From Armatimonadota bacterium (GTDB lineage: Bacteria; Armatimonadota; Fimbriimonadia; Fimbriimonadales; Fimbriimonadaceae), in assembly GCA_037138755.1 (NCBI GenBank), contig JBAXHT010000001.1, forward strand, positions 1,707,805 to 1,771,804: a DNA stretch of 64,000 nt. Reading direction: 5' to 3'. Positions 36,206 through 44,367 of the stretch are shown here, in pieces (the first letter of the stretch is position 1; the number at the start of each line of letters is the position of its first letter). The notes under the pieces were generated by a model. It did no database searches. It had not been told where the DNA came from and saw nothing but the letters and a program-made list of their open reading frames with translations. A program made the position numbers and the translations under genes.

Positions 36206-37899
36206 GCGTGCACCTCTTGCTTCTTGGGGAGATCAGGGTCGCTGATCACGTCGTCGTTTGCCGCTCCGGCGGGAACCATTGGGAACACGTTTTCTTCCAT
36301 CTCAACGATGAACTCGCAGAGGACGGGCCCCTTCGCTTTTCGAGCTTGCTCGAACGTTTCAGCTAGGTCGGCTCGGGACGAACATCGGAAGAATGTCACG
36401 CCATAGGCGTCGGCAAGTTTGCCAAAGTCGGGTGAGCCCATTGCGACGTGGCTGTAGCGGTTCTCATAAAACAGCTCCTGCCACTGGCGAACCATGCCGA
36501 GGAAGCCGTTGTTGATGAGGCAAATCTTGACGTCAAGCTGATTCTCAACCGCAGTTTGCAACTCCTGCAGAGTCATCTGGAATCCACCGTCGCCGACGAC
36601 CGCCCAAACTTCTGCACCGGGGTTAGCAAATGCCGCGCCCATCGCCGCCGGAAAGCCGAAGCCCATGGTTCCGAGTCCGCCGGATGATAGCCACTGGTAG
36701 GGGCGCTTGAACAGGTACTGCTGAGCGGTCCACATCTGGTGCTGACCAACATCGGTGCTGACGAAGGCCTCACTTCCCGTTGATCGGTTCAGTTCATCCA
36801 GCACGTGGCGGGCGAGGAACTTGGGAGACTCGGGGACGACGATTGGGTTGGCGTCCTGGATCACGCGAATCTTCTTCCACCATTCGGGGTTCGTCTTTGG
36901 AGCAACAGACTTGACGAATTCGGGAAGCGACTCGGCGAGATCGCCGGGGATCACGACTTCGGTTTCTACGATCTTGGAGAACTCGGAAGTGTCAATGTCG
37001 AAATGAATGATCTTCGCGGCGGGCGCAAATCCCGCGACCTTGCCGGTGAGACGGTCATCCCATCGCATCCCAATTCCGATGACGAGGTCGGCGTCTTGGA
37101 CGGCAAGAGTTCCCGTGACTTCGCCGTGCATTCCCATCATTCCGAGCGAGCGTGGGTCTTGGCGCGGGATGTTTCCTAGCCCGAGCAGAGTCGAAATGAC
37201 AGGGAGATCACATTTTTCCACAAGCTCTTGGAGGGCGTCGCAGGTGTTTGACCAAATGACTCCCGCACCGGCGATGACGATCGGCTGCTTCGCTTCGGCG
37301 AGTAGTTTCGCCGCTCGCTCAAAGCTGGTTGGGTTGATCGGCGCCGAGGGGATGTAGCCGCGCCGTACAATGGTATCTGGGAACGGGTTCTCCGTCTTGG
37401 CGATGAACACATCTTTGGGAATGTCGACCAGAACGGGTCCCTTTCGACCTGTGTTGGCAAGGTAGAACGCCTCTTCCAGAATGTAAGGCAAATCGGCAAC
37501 ATTTTTGACTAAGTAGTTGTGCTTGGTAATCGGGATGGTGATGCCCTGGATATCGGTCTCTTGGAACGCATCGGTTCCAATCGCCCAGCTATTCACGTTA
37601 CCGGTGAGGCAGACCATTGGAATGCTGTCCATCATCGCGGTCGCGATTCCGGTGACGAGGTTGGTGGCTCCTGGCCCACTGGTGGCGAGGCAGACGCCGA
37701 CCTTGCCGGTCGCCCGGGCGTAACCATCGGCCATGTGGGCGGCGCACTGCTCGTGCCGCACCAGGATATGCCGGATCTCCGGCCAGTTCAGAATTTCGTC
37801 ATAAAGAGGTAGCACCACTCCGCCGGGGTAGCCAAAGAAGGTGCCTATCCCGTGTCGGCTCAGGGCCTCCATCACTATTTTTGCTCCAGATCGATTCAT
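36202..37899 (-). CDS. ilvB: Acetolactate synthase large (catalytic) subunit
   Basis: About 565 residues from ATG 37899 (MNRSGAKIVMEAL), which has GGGAG nine bases upstream. In-frame codons extend to 37968 but add no conserved sequence. TPP-dependent fold: FGYPGGVVLPLYDEI, catalytic Glu in VRHEQCAAHMADGYAR, and the GDGGFQMTLQEL...NNGFLGM metal/TPP motif. It condenses two pyruvates, or pyruvate and 2-oxobutanoate. It is the first structural gene, preceded by the attenuator (37988-38044) and leader peptide (38049-38159), so expression should respond to charged Leu/Ile/Val tRNA. Confidence 0.95.
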
Positions 37900-37987
37900 C
37901 TTGCATAGTCTCCCGTAGCCCATCATCGGGCTCGTTTTCGCGACAACTGCGTCACTCGACTTTGACAAGACTCATCTTCGAGATGTC

Positions 37988-38044
37988 AAAAAAAATCGGT
38001 CTTCCCGTTTGGGAAGACCGATTCGTGTTGCTGTTGGTCTTCCC
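37988..38044 (-). promoter_or_regulatory. Transcription attenuator of the ilvBNCAD operon
   Basis: On the minus strand three mutually pairing segments are seen. Segment 1 is GGGAAGACC (38044-38036), segment 2 is GGTCTTCCC (38019-38011), and segment 3 is GGGAAGACC (38006-37998). Segments 2 and 3 lie in a 13-bp stem (AATCGGTCTTCCC, AAAC loop, GGGAAGACCGATT) followed by eight T, an ideal intrinsic terminator. Segments 1 and 2 can instead pair over 9 bp as an antiterminator. The leader peptide stop codon is only 4 bases before segment 1, so a ribosome at the stop would mask segment 1 and allow termination, while one stalled on the Leu/Ile/Val codons would leave it free. Confidence 0.88.
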
Positions 38045-38048
38045 AGGT

Positions 38049-38159
38049 TTAAGGCGTAATAATAAGCCCAATAAGGAGGACGCTAAGAATCCCAAGAAGC
38101 GAAAGACCAAGCGAATTGATCGCGTTGAAAACTCCCTTCAAAGACTTGCCGTTCAGCAT
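38049..38159 (-). CDS. ilv operon leader peptide (Leu/Ile/Val-rich attenuation peptide)
   Basis: 36 codons from ATG 38159 to TAA. The first half is ordinary (MLNGKSLKGVFNAINS). The second half, LGLSLLGILSVLLIGLIITP, has seven Leu, four Ile and one Val, directly before the attenuator. This is the expected composition of a leader that senses branched-chain aminoacyl-tRNA. TATAAT lies 8 bases upstream of the ATG with no ribosome-binding site between, so the leader itself may be translated from a near-leaderless mRNA. The coding sequence is too short for most gene callers. Function is inferred from composition and position. Confidence 0.85.
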   Translation of the reverse strand: MLNGKSLKGVFNAINSLGLSLLGILSVLLIGLIITP

Positions 38160-38167
38160 TGAGGTTG

Positions 38168-38173
38168 ATTATA
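38168..38173 (-). promoter_or_regulatory. -10 element of the ilv operon
   Basis: A perfect TATAAT on the minus strand, 8 bases before the leader-peptide ATG. No good -35 is seen at 16-18 bases (best TAGCAA). Confidence 0.65.
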
Positions 38174-38233
38174 GCGGAGTTATCCACATTTTGCTAGGGT
38201 GCCAGTAAATTTGTTCGGGTGTAATGATTTGAG

Positions 38234-39157
38234 ATGGCGATTTCGTTTGCGCACACGGCTGAGGGAATGATTGTGAGACGCCCAGAAGGGATGTTTTTCG
38301 TTGCTGATACCGACGGTCAGCTTGCGCCCTTTGCCCGTCAGCAACTCCGGGCTGAAGAGTTCTTTGAGGTTTGTCGCTCCGCAGCCGAGCCTTTCAATTT
38401 TTCAGACGACACTTTGCTGCTTCCAAACATCTTTCCGGGGATCACACCGGTGCTCGGGGCCGGAGTTACCTTTGCCAACTCACTCAGGGAACGACGACTT
38501 GAGACACTTCGGATGGGCTCGCTTGACTCAGTTAGCGATGACGGGAGGGCTACTCCTTACGATGTTGTTTACGATACAAACAATCCACCCGAAGTATTTT
38601 TTAAAGCGACGGCTGATGGACACATCGCGCCAGACAACGAAATCTGGATCCGGCCAGACGGTGCTCCGGGCGGAGGCATGGGGTCAAGCGTTCCAGAGCC
38701 GGAGAGAGTTCTATTGATCAACCGTTACGGGGAGATAATTGCTCACACCGTGGGTTCGGATACTACCGCAAGGCAACTAGAAAGCTTGAGCCCCCTTTAC
38801 CTCCCAGCTGCCAAGACTTATCCGGGGTGCACAACCCTATGTCATTGGTTCACGATCTATGATCCTGGACTTGAAGTAAGGATTTCGATGGAAGTATTAC
38901 GGGATGGAGTGCAATTGTACTACGATGAATACTCGAGCGCCACGATGAAGCGCACGCCAGAAAGTCTCGTGCGACACGCCAGAACCCTTGCACCTAATGG
39001 CCTTGGCTACTTCCTTCAAGGCTTCGCGCTCTTCACCGGAACCGGTATCATTCCCCCCGTCGAATTCTCCCTCCAAGCCGGAGATAAAGTGATCATCGAC
39101 AGCCCACAACTCGGCCGAATCGACGCGACAACAAAAATCGTCGAGTTCAACTTCTAA
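38234..39157 (+). CDS. Fumarylacetoacetate hydrolase-family protein, probable 2-keto-3-deoxypentonate dehydratase
   Basis: 307 residues. The FAH fold's conserved stretch is present: GAGVTFANSLRERR, FFKATADGHIAPDNEIWIR, and the Glu/Asp metal ligands in PEPERVLLINRYGEIIAHTVGSDTTARQLE, then SPLYLPAAKTYPGC. Close relatives include XylX/KdaD, which dehydrates 2-keto-3-deoxy-xylonate or -arabinonate to 2-oxoglutarate semialdehyde. The next gene, 3 bases away, is a sugar-acid dehydratase, exactly the preceding step. This makes a Weimberg-type pentose route likely. An aromatic-catabolism hydrolase is the alternative. Confidence 0.72.
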   Translation: MAISFAHTAEGMIVRRPEGMFFVADTDGQLAPFARQQLRAEEFFEVCRSAAEPFNFSDDTLLLPNIFPGITPVLGAGVTFANSLRERRLETLRMGSLDSVSDDGRATPYDVVYDTNNPPEVFFKATADGHIAPDNEIWIRPDGAPGGGMGSSVPEPERVLLINRYGEIIAHTVGSDTTARQLESLSPLYLPAAKTYPGCTTLCHWFTIYDPGLEVRISMEVLRDGVQLYYDEYSSATMKRTPESLVRHARTLAPNGLGYFLQGFALFTGTGIIPPVEFSLQAGDKVIIDSPQLGRIDATTKIVEFNF

Positions 39158-39160
39158 GCC

Positions 39161-41053
39161 ATGAGTGAACACCTTTTCCGAACGTCGAACCTCGACTTCC
39201 CCCTCAAAAGCCCAGGCCCTGACGGTTCGCTCGATTACACACCGGATGATCTACTCAACCGGCCGAGTGGCGATCTTTTTGGCATCTCGCAAAACGCCGG
39301 AATGAGCGGAAAGGGTAGCGGAGCGACCGACCCAAACATGGTCATTCTGAGCACCCTTGGCGGTTGGCCGGGAGCGGCTCTGGGTGCGCATACTGGACAC
39401 AACGAACTCTACAAGCTCGTCGAAACCGCCGCTCAAGAATTCAAGAACTTGGGACAGCTCCCTTTCGCCCTTTACACCAGCGACACTTGCGACGGGCGAA
39501 CTCAAGGCACCATCTGGGCAAACATCAGCCTTGCATCACGCAATATCATCTACAAGTCGCTGGCCACTCAGTTGAGAGGAATTCCTTGTGCCGAGGGCGT
39601 ACTTGGAATCGCAACGTGCGATAAAGGACTCCCGGCGATGACGATGCTCATCGCTTCACTTCGCCAGTTTCCGGGCAACCTACCCGGCATCATCGTCCCC
39701 GGTGGAGTCACCCTTCCGCCCGAAGAAGGCGAAGATGCAGGAACCATCCAATCCCTCGGGGCCCGGTTTGCCAAAGGTCTGGTGAACCTGGACCAAGCCC
39801 AAGATCTGGGCTGCAAAGCCTGCGCGACTCCCGGCGGCGGTTGCCAATTTTTTGGAACGGCGGCGACCGCGCAGTGTGTCGCCGAGGCAATGGGACTGGC
39901 ATTGCCCCACTCCGCTCTTGCGCCAAGCGGGTTTGACATCTGGACTGACCTAGCTCGCGATTCGGCTAGTGCTATCGTCCAGCTACGTGATCGAGGGATT
40001 GGCGTGAAGGACATTCTCACCGAGGCGTCGATTCGGAACGCGATGGTGATTCACGCAGCGATGGGCGGCTCAACGAATCTGCTGCTGCACATCCCGGCAA
40101 TTGCCCACGCCGCCGGGCTGCGGCGCCCGACTCGAGAAGATTTTCTGGAGATCAACCTCAAGGCTCCGCGGATTGTGGACTGCCTCCCAACCGGGGTACA
40201 CCCCACCGTTCGAGTCTTTATGGCGGGTGGTGTCCCGGAAGTGATGCTCCATCTCGCCGAACTTGGGCTCCTCGACCTAGAGGCAAAAACAGTCACCGGC
40301 CACACACTGGGCGAGAACCTAGAGGCATGGCGCAATTCAGAGCGACGCCGGATCTTGCGCGAAAGACTTCAACAAGAAGACGGTGTGGAGCCCGACGATG
40401 TGATTCTTCCGGCTGCTAAAGCCAAACAATTGGGATTCACCTCCACGGTTGCGTATCCGACGGGAAACATCGCCCCCGAGGGCAGCGTTGTCAAGGCAAC
40501 TTCAATCCATCCCCGACTCCTCGATGTGAACGGCGTCTATCACAAGGTCGCCCCTTGCCGGACCTTCACCAATGAGGCCAGTGCGATTCAAGCCGTGAAG
40601 GACGGCACGATCCAACCTGGAGAGGTCGTCATCATCATGTGCCGAGGCCCCCTCGGCGCGGGGATGCCAGAAACCTATGAGGTCACCGCCGCTCTCAAAG
40701 GCGTCCCCGAACTCTCTGACTGCGCCCTCATCACCGATGCCCGCTTCTCCGGCGTTACGACTGGCCCATGCTTCGGCCACGTTTCTCCCGAAGCACTGGT
40801 CCCCGGATCACCGCTCGGGAAACTTCAGGACGGAGACATGATCGAAATCAAGCTCGACACAAAGACGATGATCGGCTCCATCGATGCTCTCATCGATTTA
40901 GAATCTCGCGCGACTCGGACCGACTTGGAGCGCGACCCGTATCTTCCGGACTACATCCAGCAATGGGCTCTAGTTCAACACTTTAGCGGCGGCGTTTGGG
41001 GTGGCTGCGTCGAGGATATACGGGCCCTGACTTTGCTTCTCGACAGAAGCTAG
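39161..41053 (+). CDS. IlvD/Edd-family sugar-acid dehydratase (YjhG/YagF-like, probable xylonate dehydratase)
   Basis: 630 residues, longer than IlvD (556 here) and matching the YjhG/YagF subgroup. Cluster ligands occur in TSDTCDGRTQGT, GIATCDKGLPAMTM and CKACATPGGGCQFFGTAATAQ, with [21 protein letters not shown] and CRGPLGAGMPETYE downstream. Subgroup members dehydrate D-xylonate or related aldonates to 2-keto-3-deoxy acids. It is coupled to the FAH-family gene and probably works with the GH10 and GH51 enzymes of the window. Its stop overlaps that of the convergent NTF2-like gene (CTAG). Confidence 0.85.
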   Translation: MSEHLFRTSNLDFPLKSPGPDGSLDYTPDDLLNRPSGDLFGISQNAGMSGKGSGATDPNMVILSTLGGWPGAALGAHTGHNELYKLVETAAQEFKNLGQLPFALYTSDTCDGRTQGTIWANISLASRNIIYKSLATQLRGIPCAEGVLGIATCDKGLPAMTMLIASLRQFPGNLPGIIVPGGVTLPPEEGEDAGTIQSLGARFAKGLVNLDQAQDLGCKACATPGGGCQFFGTAATAQCVAEAMGLALPHSALAPSGFDIWTDLARDSASAIVQLRDRGIGVKDILTEASIRNAMVIHAAMGGSTNLLLHIPAIAHAAGLRRPTREDFLEINLKAPRIVDCLPTGVHPTVRVFMAGGVPEVMLHLAELGLLDLEAKTVTGHTLGENLEAWRNSERRRILRERLQQEDGVEPDDVILPAAKAKQLGFTSTVAYPTGNIAPEGSVVKATSIHPRLLDVNGVYHKVAPCRTFTNEASAIQAVKDGTIQPGEVVIIMCRGPLGAGMPETYEVTAALKGVPELSDCALITDARFSGVTTGPCFGHVSPEALVPGSPLGKLQDGDMIEIKLDTKTMIGSIDALIDLESRATRTDLERDPYLPDYIQQWALVQHFSGGVWGGCVEDIRALTLLLDRS

Positions 41054-41412
41054 TCGGCAACGACGTCCATTGAGAGAATCAGATCGCCTGCGAATTGGAA
41101 AGTGTGTTTCACTTGGGCATCTGCAAGCACGTCTCCCTCAAGGCTTTTGACCACCTGGTGGACTGTGACGACCACAGCGCCGTCAGGCGAAAATGCAAAC
41201 TCCACGGGCTCGACTTTGGGATCGATTTCGGACCATTGCTCAGTCCAATAGGCTCGAACTTCTTCACGTCCGGTCACATGGCCGCCCTTGAAAGCACGAG
41301 GCCAGGAAATATCGGATGCCATTATGGCCAGGGCTGCGTCGATGTTCCGCGCATTGAAAGCAATATAAGCACGTCGAAGGAGGTCGAATTTGAGTTCGAT
41401 TGTGTCTTGCAT
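41050..41412 (-). CDS. NTF2/SnoaL-like small cone-fold protein
   Basis: 120 residues, the size of a single NTF2-like domain: helix LLRRAYIAFNARNIDAALAIMASDISWPRAFKG, then GREEVRAYWTEQWSEIDP and beta strands (VEFAFSPDGAVVVTVHQVV). This fold serves as polyketide cyclases, isomerases or binding modules, and no catalytic role is certain. It is a lone minus-strand gene convergent with the xylonate dehydratase. Confidence 0.75.
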   Translation of the reverse strand: MQDTIELKFDLLRRAYIAFNARNIDAALAIMASDISWPRAFKGGHVTGREEVRAYWTEQWSEIDPKVEPVEFAFSPDGAVVVTVHQVVKSLEGDVLADAQVKHTFQFAGDLILSMDVVAD

Positions 41413-41494
41413 TTTAGGGATTCCTCGACAGGTCTGCTAGCATCACACTGCTCTCAGCAAGTCTTGATCTTCCTTTACGCCACGTTGGTTAACC

Positions 41495-41932
41495 ATGCGT
41501 CAAACTAACTCAGTGACATCTGGAAACTCTGAAAACATCGAGATCAGGCGAATCGGAGACGGTGAAATCGAAGTAGTAAGAGCACTGCTCCTTGCGAATG
41601 GTTGGGGTGCCCGACTGCGGGATGCTGATAGATTTCGAGAGGTGATCCATCGATCGCACTTCGCATTGGTGGCGGTCAGTGATTCCAAAGTCGTTGGCTT
41701 CATCAGAGCGATCAGCGATGGGTGGTACAACGCCTACATCTCCATGGTCGTCGTCCATCCCGAGTATCGCCGCCAGGGCATCGCCACAGCCTTGATGAAC
41801 CACATGATGGCCGACGGCGAAGAAATGACTTGGGTGCTGAGAGCGGGCAGGGACGGAGTCAGTGGGTTTTATGAAGGTCTCGGATTCTCCAATTCAGAAG
41901 TCGCGATGGAGCGCACGCGAAAGAGTAACTAA
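41495..41932 (+). CDS. GNAT-family N-acetyltransferase
   Basis: 145 residues. The acetyl-CoA binding motif A is SMVVVHPEYRRQGIATALMNHMM (RRQGIA loop), with the preceding strand VVGFIRAISDG and the terminal FYEGLGF motif B. Substrate (amine on a small molecule or protein) is unknown. Followed by an imperfect palindrome and the Gfo/Idh/MocA gene. Confidence 0.85.
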   Translation: MRQTNSVTSGNSENIEIRRIGDGEIEVVRALLLANGWGARLRDADRFREVIHRSHFALVAVSDSKVVGFIRAISDGWYNAYISMVVVHPEYRRQGIATALMNHMMADGEEMTWVLRAGRDGVSGFYEGLGFSNSEVAMERTRKSN

Positions 41933-41944
41933 TCCCTCCTCCAA

Positions 41945-41973
41945 GATGCGGTATCGTTCAGTTGAACCGCATC
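41945..41973. promoter_or_regulatory. Imperfect palindrome upstream of the 41987 oxidoreductase
   Basis: Outer arms GATGCGGT (41945-41952) and ACCGCATC (41966-41973), with an inner TTCA/TGAA pair. No T-run follows, so an operator is as likely as a terminator for the GNAT gene. Confidence 0.4.
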
Positions 41974-41986
41974 GAGGCAATCAACT

Positions 41987-43366
41987 ATGGATTTCGAGAA
42001 CCCAAAACTTCCTTCGCGCCGCACCTTGCTCAAAGCATCTGGAACCCTTGCCGCAGGCTCACTATTGCCTTCGCTAGGATTCGGAAATGTTCACATGAGC
42101 AACGACGAAACGATCCAGGTCGCACTGGTTGGATGTGGCGGACGCGGCGGCGGGGCGGCGGCAAACGCAATGTCGGTTCCCGGGCAGACCCTCAAGCTGG
42201 TGGCAGTTGCTGACGTATTCGCAGACCGCATGAACGATTGCGTCGGGAATCTTGAAAAAGGATTCAAAGCGAAAATGGATCTGCCAAAGGATCGGCAGTT
42301 CCTCGGTTTTGATGCTTACAAAGAAGCGATGGACTGCCTCAAGCCAGGCGACATCGTCATTCTGACCACACCTCCCGCGTTCCGTTGGGTTCACTTCCAG
42401 TACGCAATTTCGAAGAAGCTCAATATCTTCATGGAGAAGCCGGTGAGCACCGACGGACCTTCGGCTCGCAAGATGCTGGCGTTGGCAGAAGAAGCTGAGA
42501 AAGCTGGGCTTAAGATCGGGGTCGGCCTCATGTCGCGCCACTCGGTCGGACTTCAGCAACTGCACGAGAAGGTGACGAACGGCGATCTCGGAGAAATTCT
42601 TCTTCTGCGCGGCTACCGGATGCACGGCCCTGCCGCCTCGTTCGAGTCGACGCCGAAGCCAGACGGCATGACTCACTTGGAGTATCAGATCCGGCGATTC
42701 CACAGCTTTCTCTGGGCCTCAGGTGGATGCTTTAGCGATTTCTACATCCACCACGTCGATCATCTTTCTTGGATGAAGAATGCCTGGCCAGTGAGCGCGC
42801 AGGGAATGGGTGGGCGCCACTACCGAACAAACTCCGATGGAGTTCCTTTGATTGATCAGAACTTTGATTCGTACTCAGTTGAATACACCTTTGAAGACGG
42901 AACCAAGTTCATCTTCGATGGTCGCTGTGTCGAGGGTGCCCACGGAGTGTTCTCAAGCTACATTCATGGCACCAAGGGCTCGGCAATCGCAGCGCGGAGC
43001 GGAGACTGCAATGGGCCGTCGGCGACTTTTGCCAACCAAACGATGACTGGCACCCCAACTTGGATCGCGACCGACAAGAGCAACCCGTATCAGAACGAGT
43101 GGAACACGCTGGTGAAGAATATCCGTGCGAATACGGCCTACAACGAAGTCAAGCGTGGCGTTCATGCAAGCCTTGCGACGGCGATGGGCCGCATGGCGGC
43201 ACACACCGCCCAAGTAGTGACCTTCGACCAAATGCTGAACTGCGAGCACGAGTTTGCGCCTGGAGTGGATAAGCTGACGTACCAATCCGATTCGCCACTG
43301 ATGCCCGGAGCGAACGGAAAGTATCCGGTGCCTCAGCCGGGTCGATTGGTTGATCGGGAATATTAA
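41987..43366 (+). CDS. Secreted Gfo/Idh/MocA family oxidoreductase
   Basis: 459 residues. A twin-arginine signal, SRRTLLKASGTLAAGSLLPS, precedes the NAD(P) site VALVGCGGRGGG (about 48-59). MEKPVSTDGP holds the conserved Lys-Pro motif, and HHVDHLSWMKN, with candidate catalytic His/Asp, lies in the C-terminal domain. It belongs to the planctomycete/armatimonadete group of exported sugar oxidoreductases and is similar in design to 29141-30388 (shared VILTTPPAFR, MEKPV and AMGRM-type segments). An intrinsic terminator follows. Confidence 0.9.
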   Translation: MDFENPKLPSRRTLLKASGTLAAGSLLPSLGFGNVHMSNDETIQVALVGCGGRGGGAAANAMSVPGQTLKLVAVADVFADRMNDCVGNLEKGFKAKMDLPKDRQFLGFDAYKEAMDCLKPGDIVILTTPPAFRWVHFQYAISKKLNIFMEKPVSTDGPSARKMLALAEEAEKAGLKIGVGLMSRHSVGLQQLHEKVTNGDLGEILLLRGYRMHGPAASFESTPKPDGMTHLEYQIRRFHSFLWASGGCFSDFYIHHVDHLSWMKNAWPVSAQGMGGRHYRTNSDGVPLIDQNFDSYSVEYTFEDGTKFIFDGRCVEGAHGVFSSYIHGTKGSAIAARSGDCNGPSATFANQTMTGTPTWIATDKSNPYQNEWNTLVKNIRANTAYNEVKRGVHASLATAMGRMAAHTAQVVTFDQMLNCEHEFAPGVDKLTYQSDSPLMPGANGKYPVPQPGRLVDREY

Positions 43367-43372
43367 GGTATC

Positions 43373-43394
43373 CCCGGCGTCTCGCCGGGTCTTT
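43373..43394 (+). terminator. Terminator after the 41987 oxidoreductase
   Basis: Stem CCCGGCG (43373-43379) with CGCCGGG (43383-43389), 3-base loop, tail TCTTT. Confidence 0.65.
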
Positions 43395-43416
43395 CGATTC
43401 CGGGGGGACGCTCGAG

Positions 43417-44367
43417 TTACTTCGCGACTTTGATGAAAACTTGGGTGCCGGGATAGAGCCTTTGTAGCTTTGCTCGGCCCTTCTCGTCCAGCAGAGTCAG
43501 GGCGGTAGAAAGCGGATCGGTCGTGAAGCCGTTCGGGGCGATAATGGTCGCTTGAACCCGGTCGGAGAGACCATAACCGGTGCGGGTATCGACCACATGG
43601 GAATAGCGTACGCCGCCAATCTCGACAAACTGTTCGGTATCGCCAGATGACGAGACTGCACAATTTTTGAGATGGAGCGTTTTTGCGGCATTTGGAATCT
43701 CGACTTCCCAGCCTTCCTTCTCGGGTGGAGCTTCGCCAAGAACGAGGTCGCCACCCATTTCGATCAGGGCAATCTTGATGCCGTTAGTTTGCAATGCTCG
43801 AAGTGCCTGGTCGGAGGCGTAGCCTTTGGCGATCCCTCCTAGATCAAGCTTCATCCCGTCTCGGTCCAGCCAAGCGGTCTGGCTCCTCCGATCAAGATGC
43901 AGGAATCGATAACTGACCAAGCCTTGCGCGGCTTTGATCTCCTCGATGGAGGGAAGCACTTTGCTCTTCCGAGCTTTCCGCCAGAGTTGAACGAGTGGGC
44001 CGACCGTGCAATCGAATCGCCCGTCCGTCTGCTTCGATATGTGCTGGCTACGGTCAAGAACCTTGAATAGATCGGGTGATAGCTTGATCTTTGTGCCACG
44101 CGGTTTTGCGCAAAACTGCATGAGCTCGCTGCTTGGACGGTAGTCACTCATCGCCTGCTCAAGCTCAGCGATGCGTTTAAAGGCGGCCTCGGCAGCCCGG
44201 TTTGCGGCACCCTGTGACGAAGCGTATAGAACGATACGGGCATCGATGCCCATGTGGTACTCGACTAAGGTAAAACGGGTGAGTTGTTCAGCCTTCTGGG
44301 TCGTCTGACCTTGAGGGACTGAGAATGCCCCCACAAGCCCGAGCACACCTGCTATGACCACTCTCAT
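43417..44367 (-). CDS. apbE: FAD:protein FMN transferase (ApbE family)
   Basis: About 316 residues from ATG 44367, with AAGGG 5-6 bases upstream. An N-terminal hydrophobic signal (VVIAGVLGLVGAF) targets it outside the cytoplasmic membrane. Family motifs: LDLGGIAKGYASDQAL, SSSGDTEQFVEIGG, SHVVDTRTGYG and TTDPLSTALTLL (metal ligands). ApbE attaches FMN to Thr or Ser of exported flavoproteins such as NqrB/NqrC/RnfG; no such target is in the window. Its 5' end overlaps that of the divergent SUMF-like gene by about 14 bases. Confidence 0.88.
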   Translation of the reverse strand: MRVVIAGVLGLVGAFSVPQGQTTQKAEQLTRFTLVEYHMGIDARIVLYASSQGAANRAAEAAFKRIAELEQAMSDYRPSSELMQFCAKPRGTKIKLSPDLFKVLDRSQHISKQTDGRFDCTVGPLVQLWRKARKSKVLPSIEEIKAAQGLVSYRFLHLDRRSQTAWLDRDGMKLDLGGIAKGYASDQALRALQTNGIKIALIEMGGDLVLGEAPPEKEGWEVEIPNAAKTLHLKNCAVSSSGDTEQFVEIGGVRYSHVVDTRTGYGLSDRVQATIIAPNGFTTDPLSTALTLLDEKGRAKLQRLYPGTQVFIKVAK

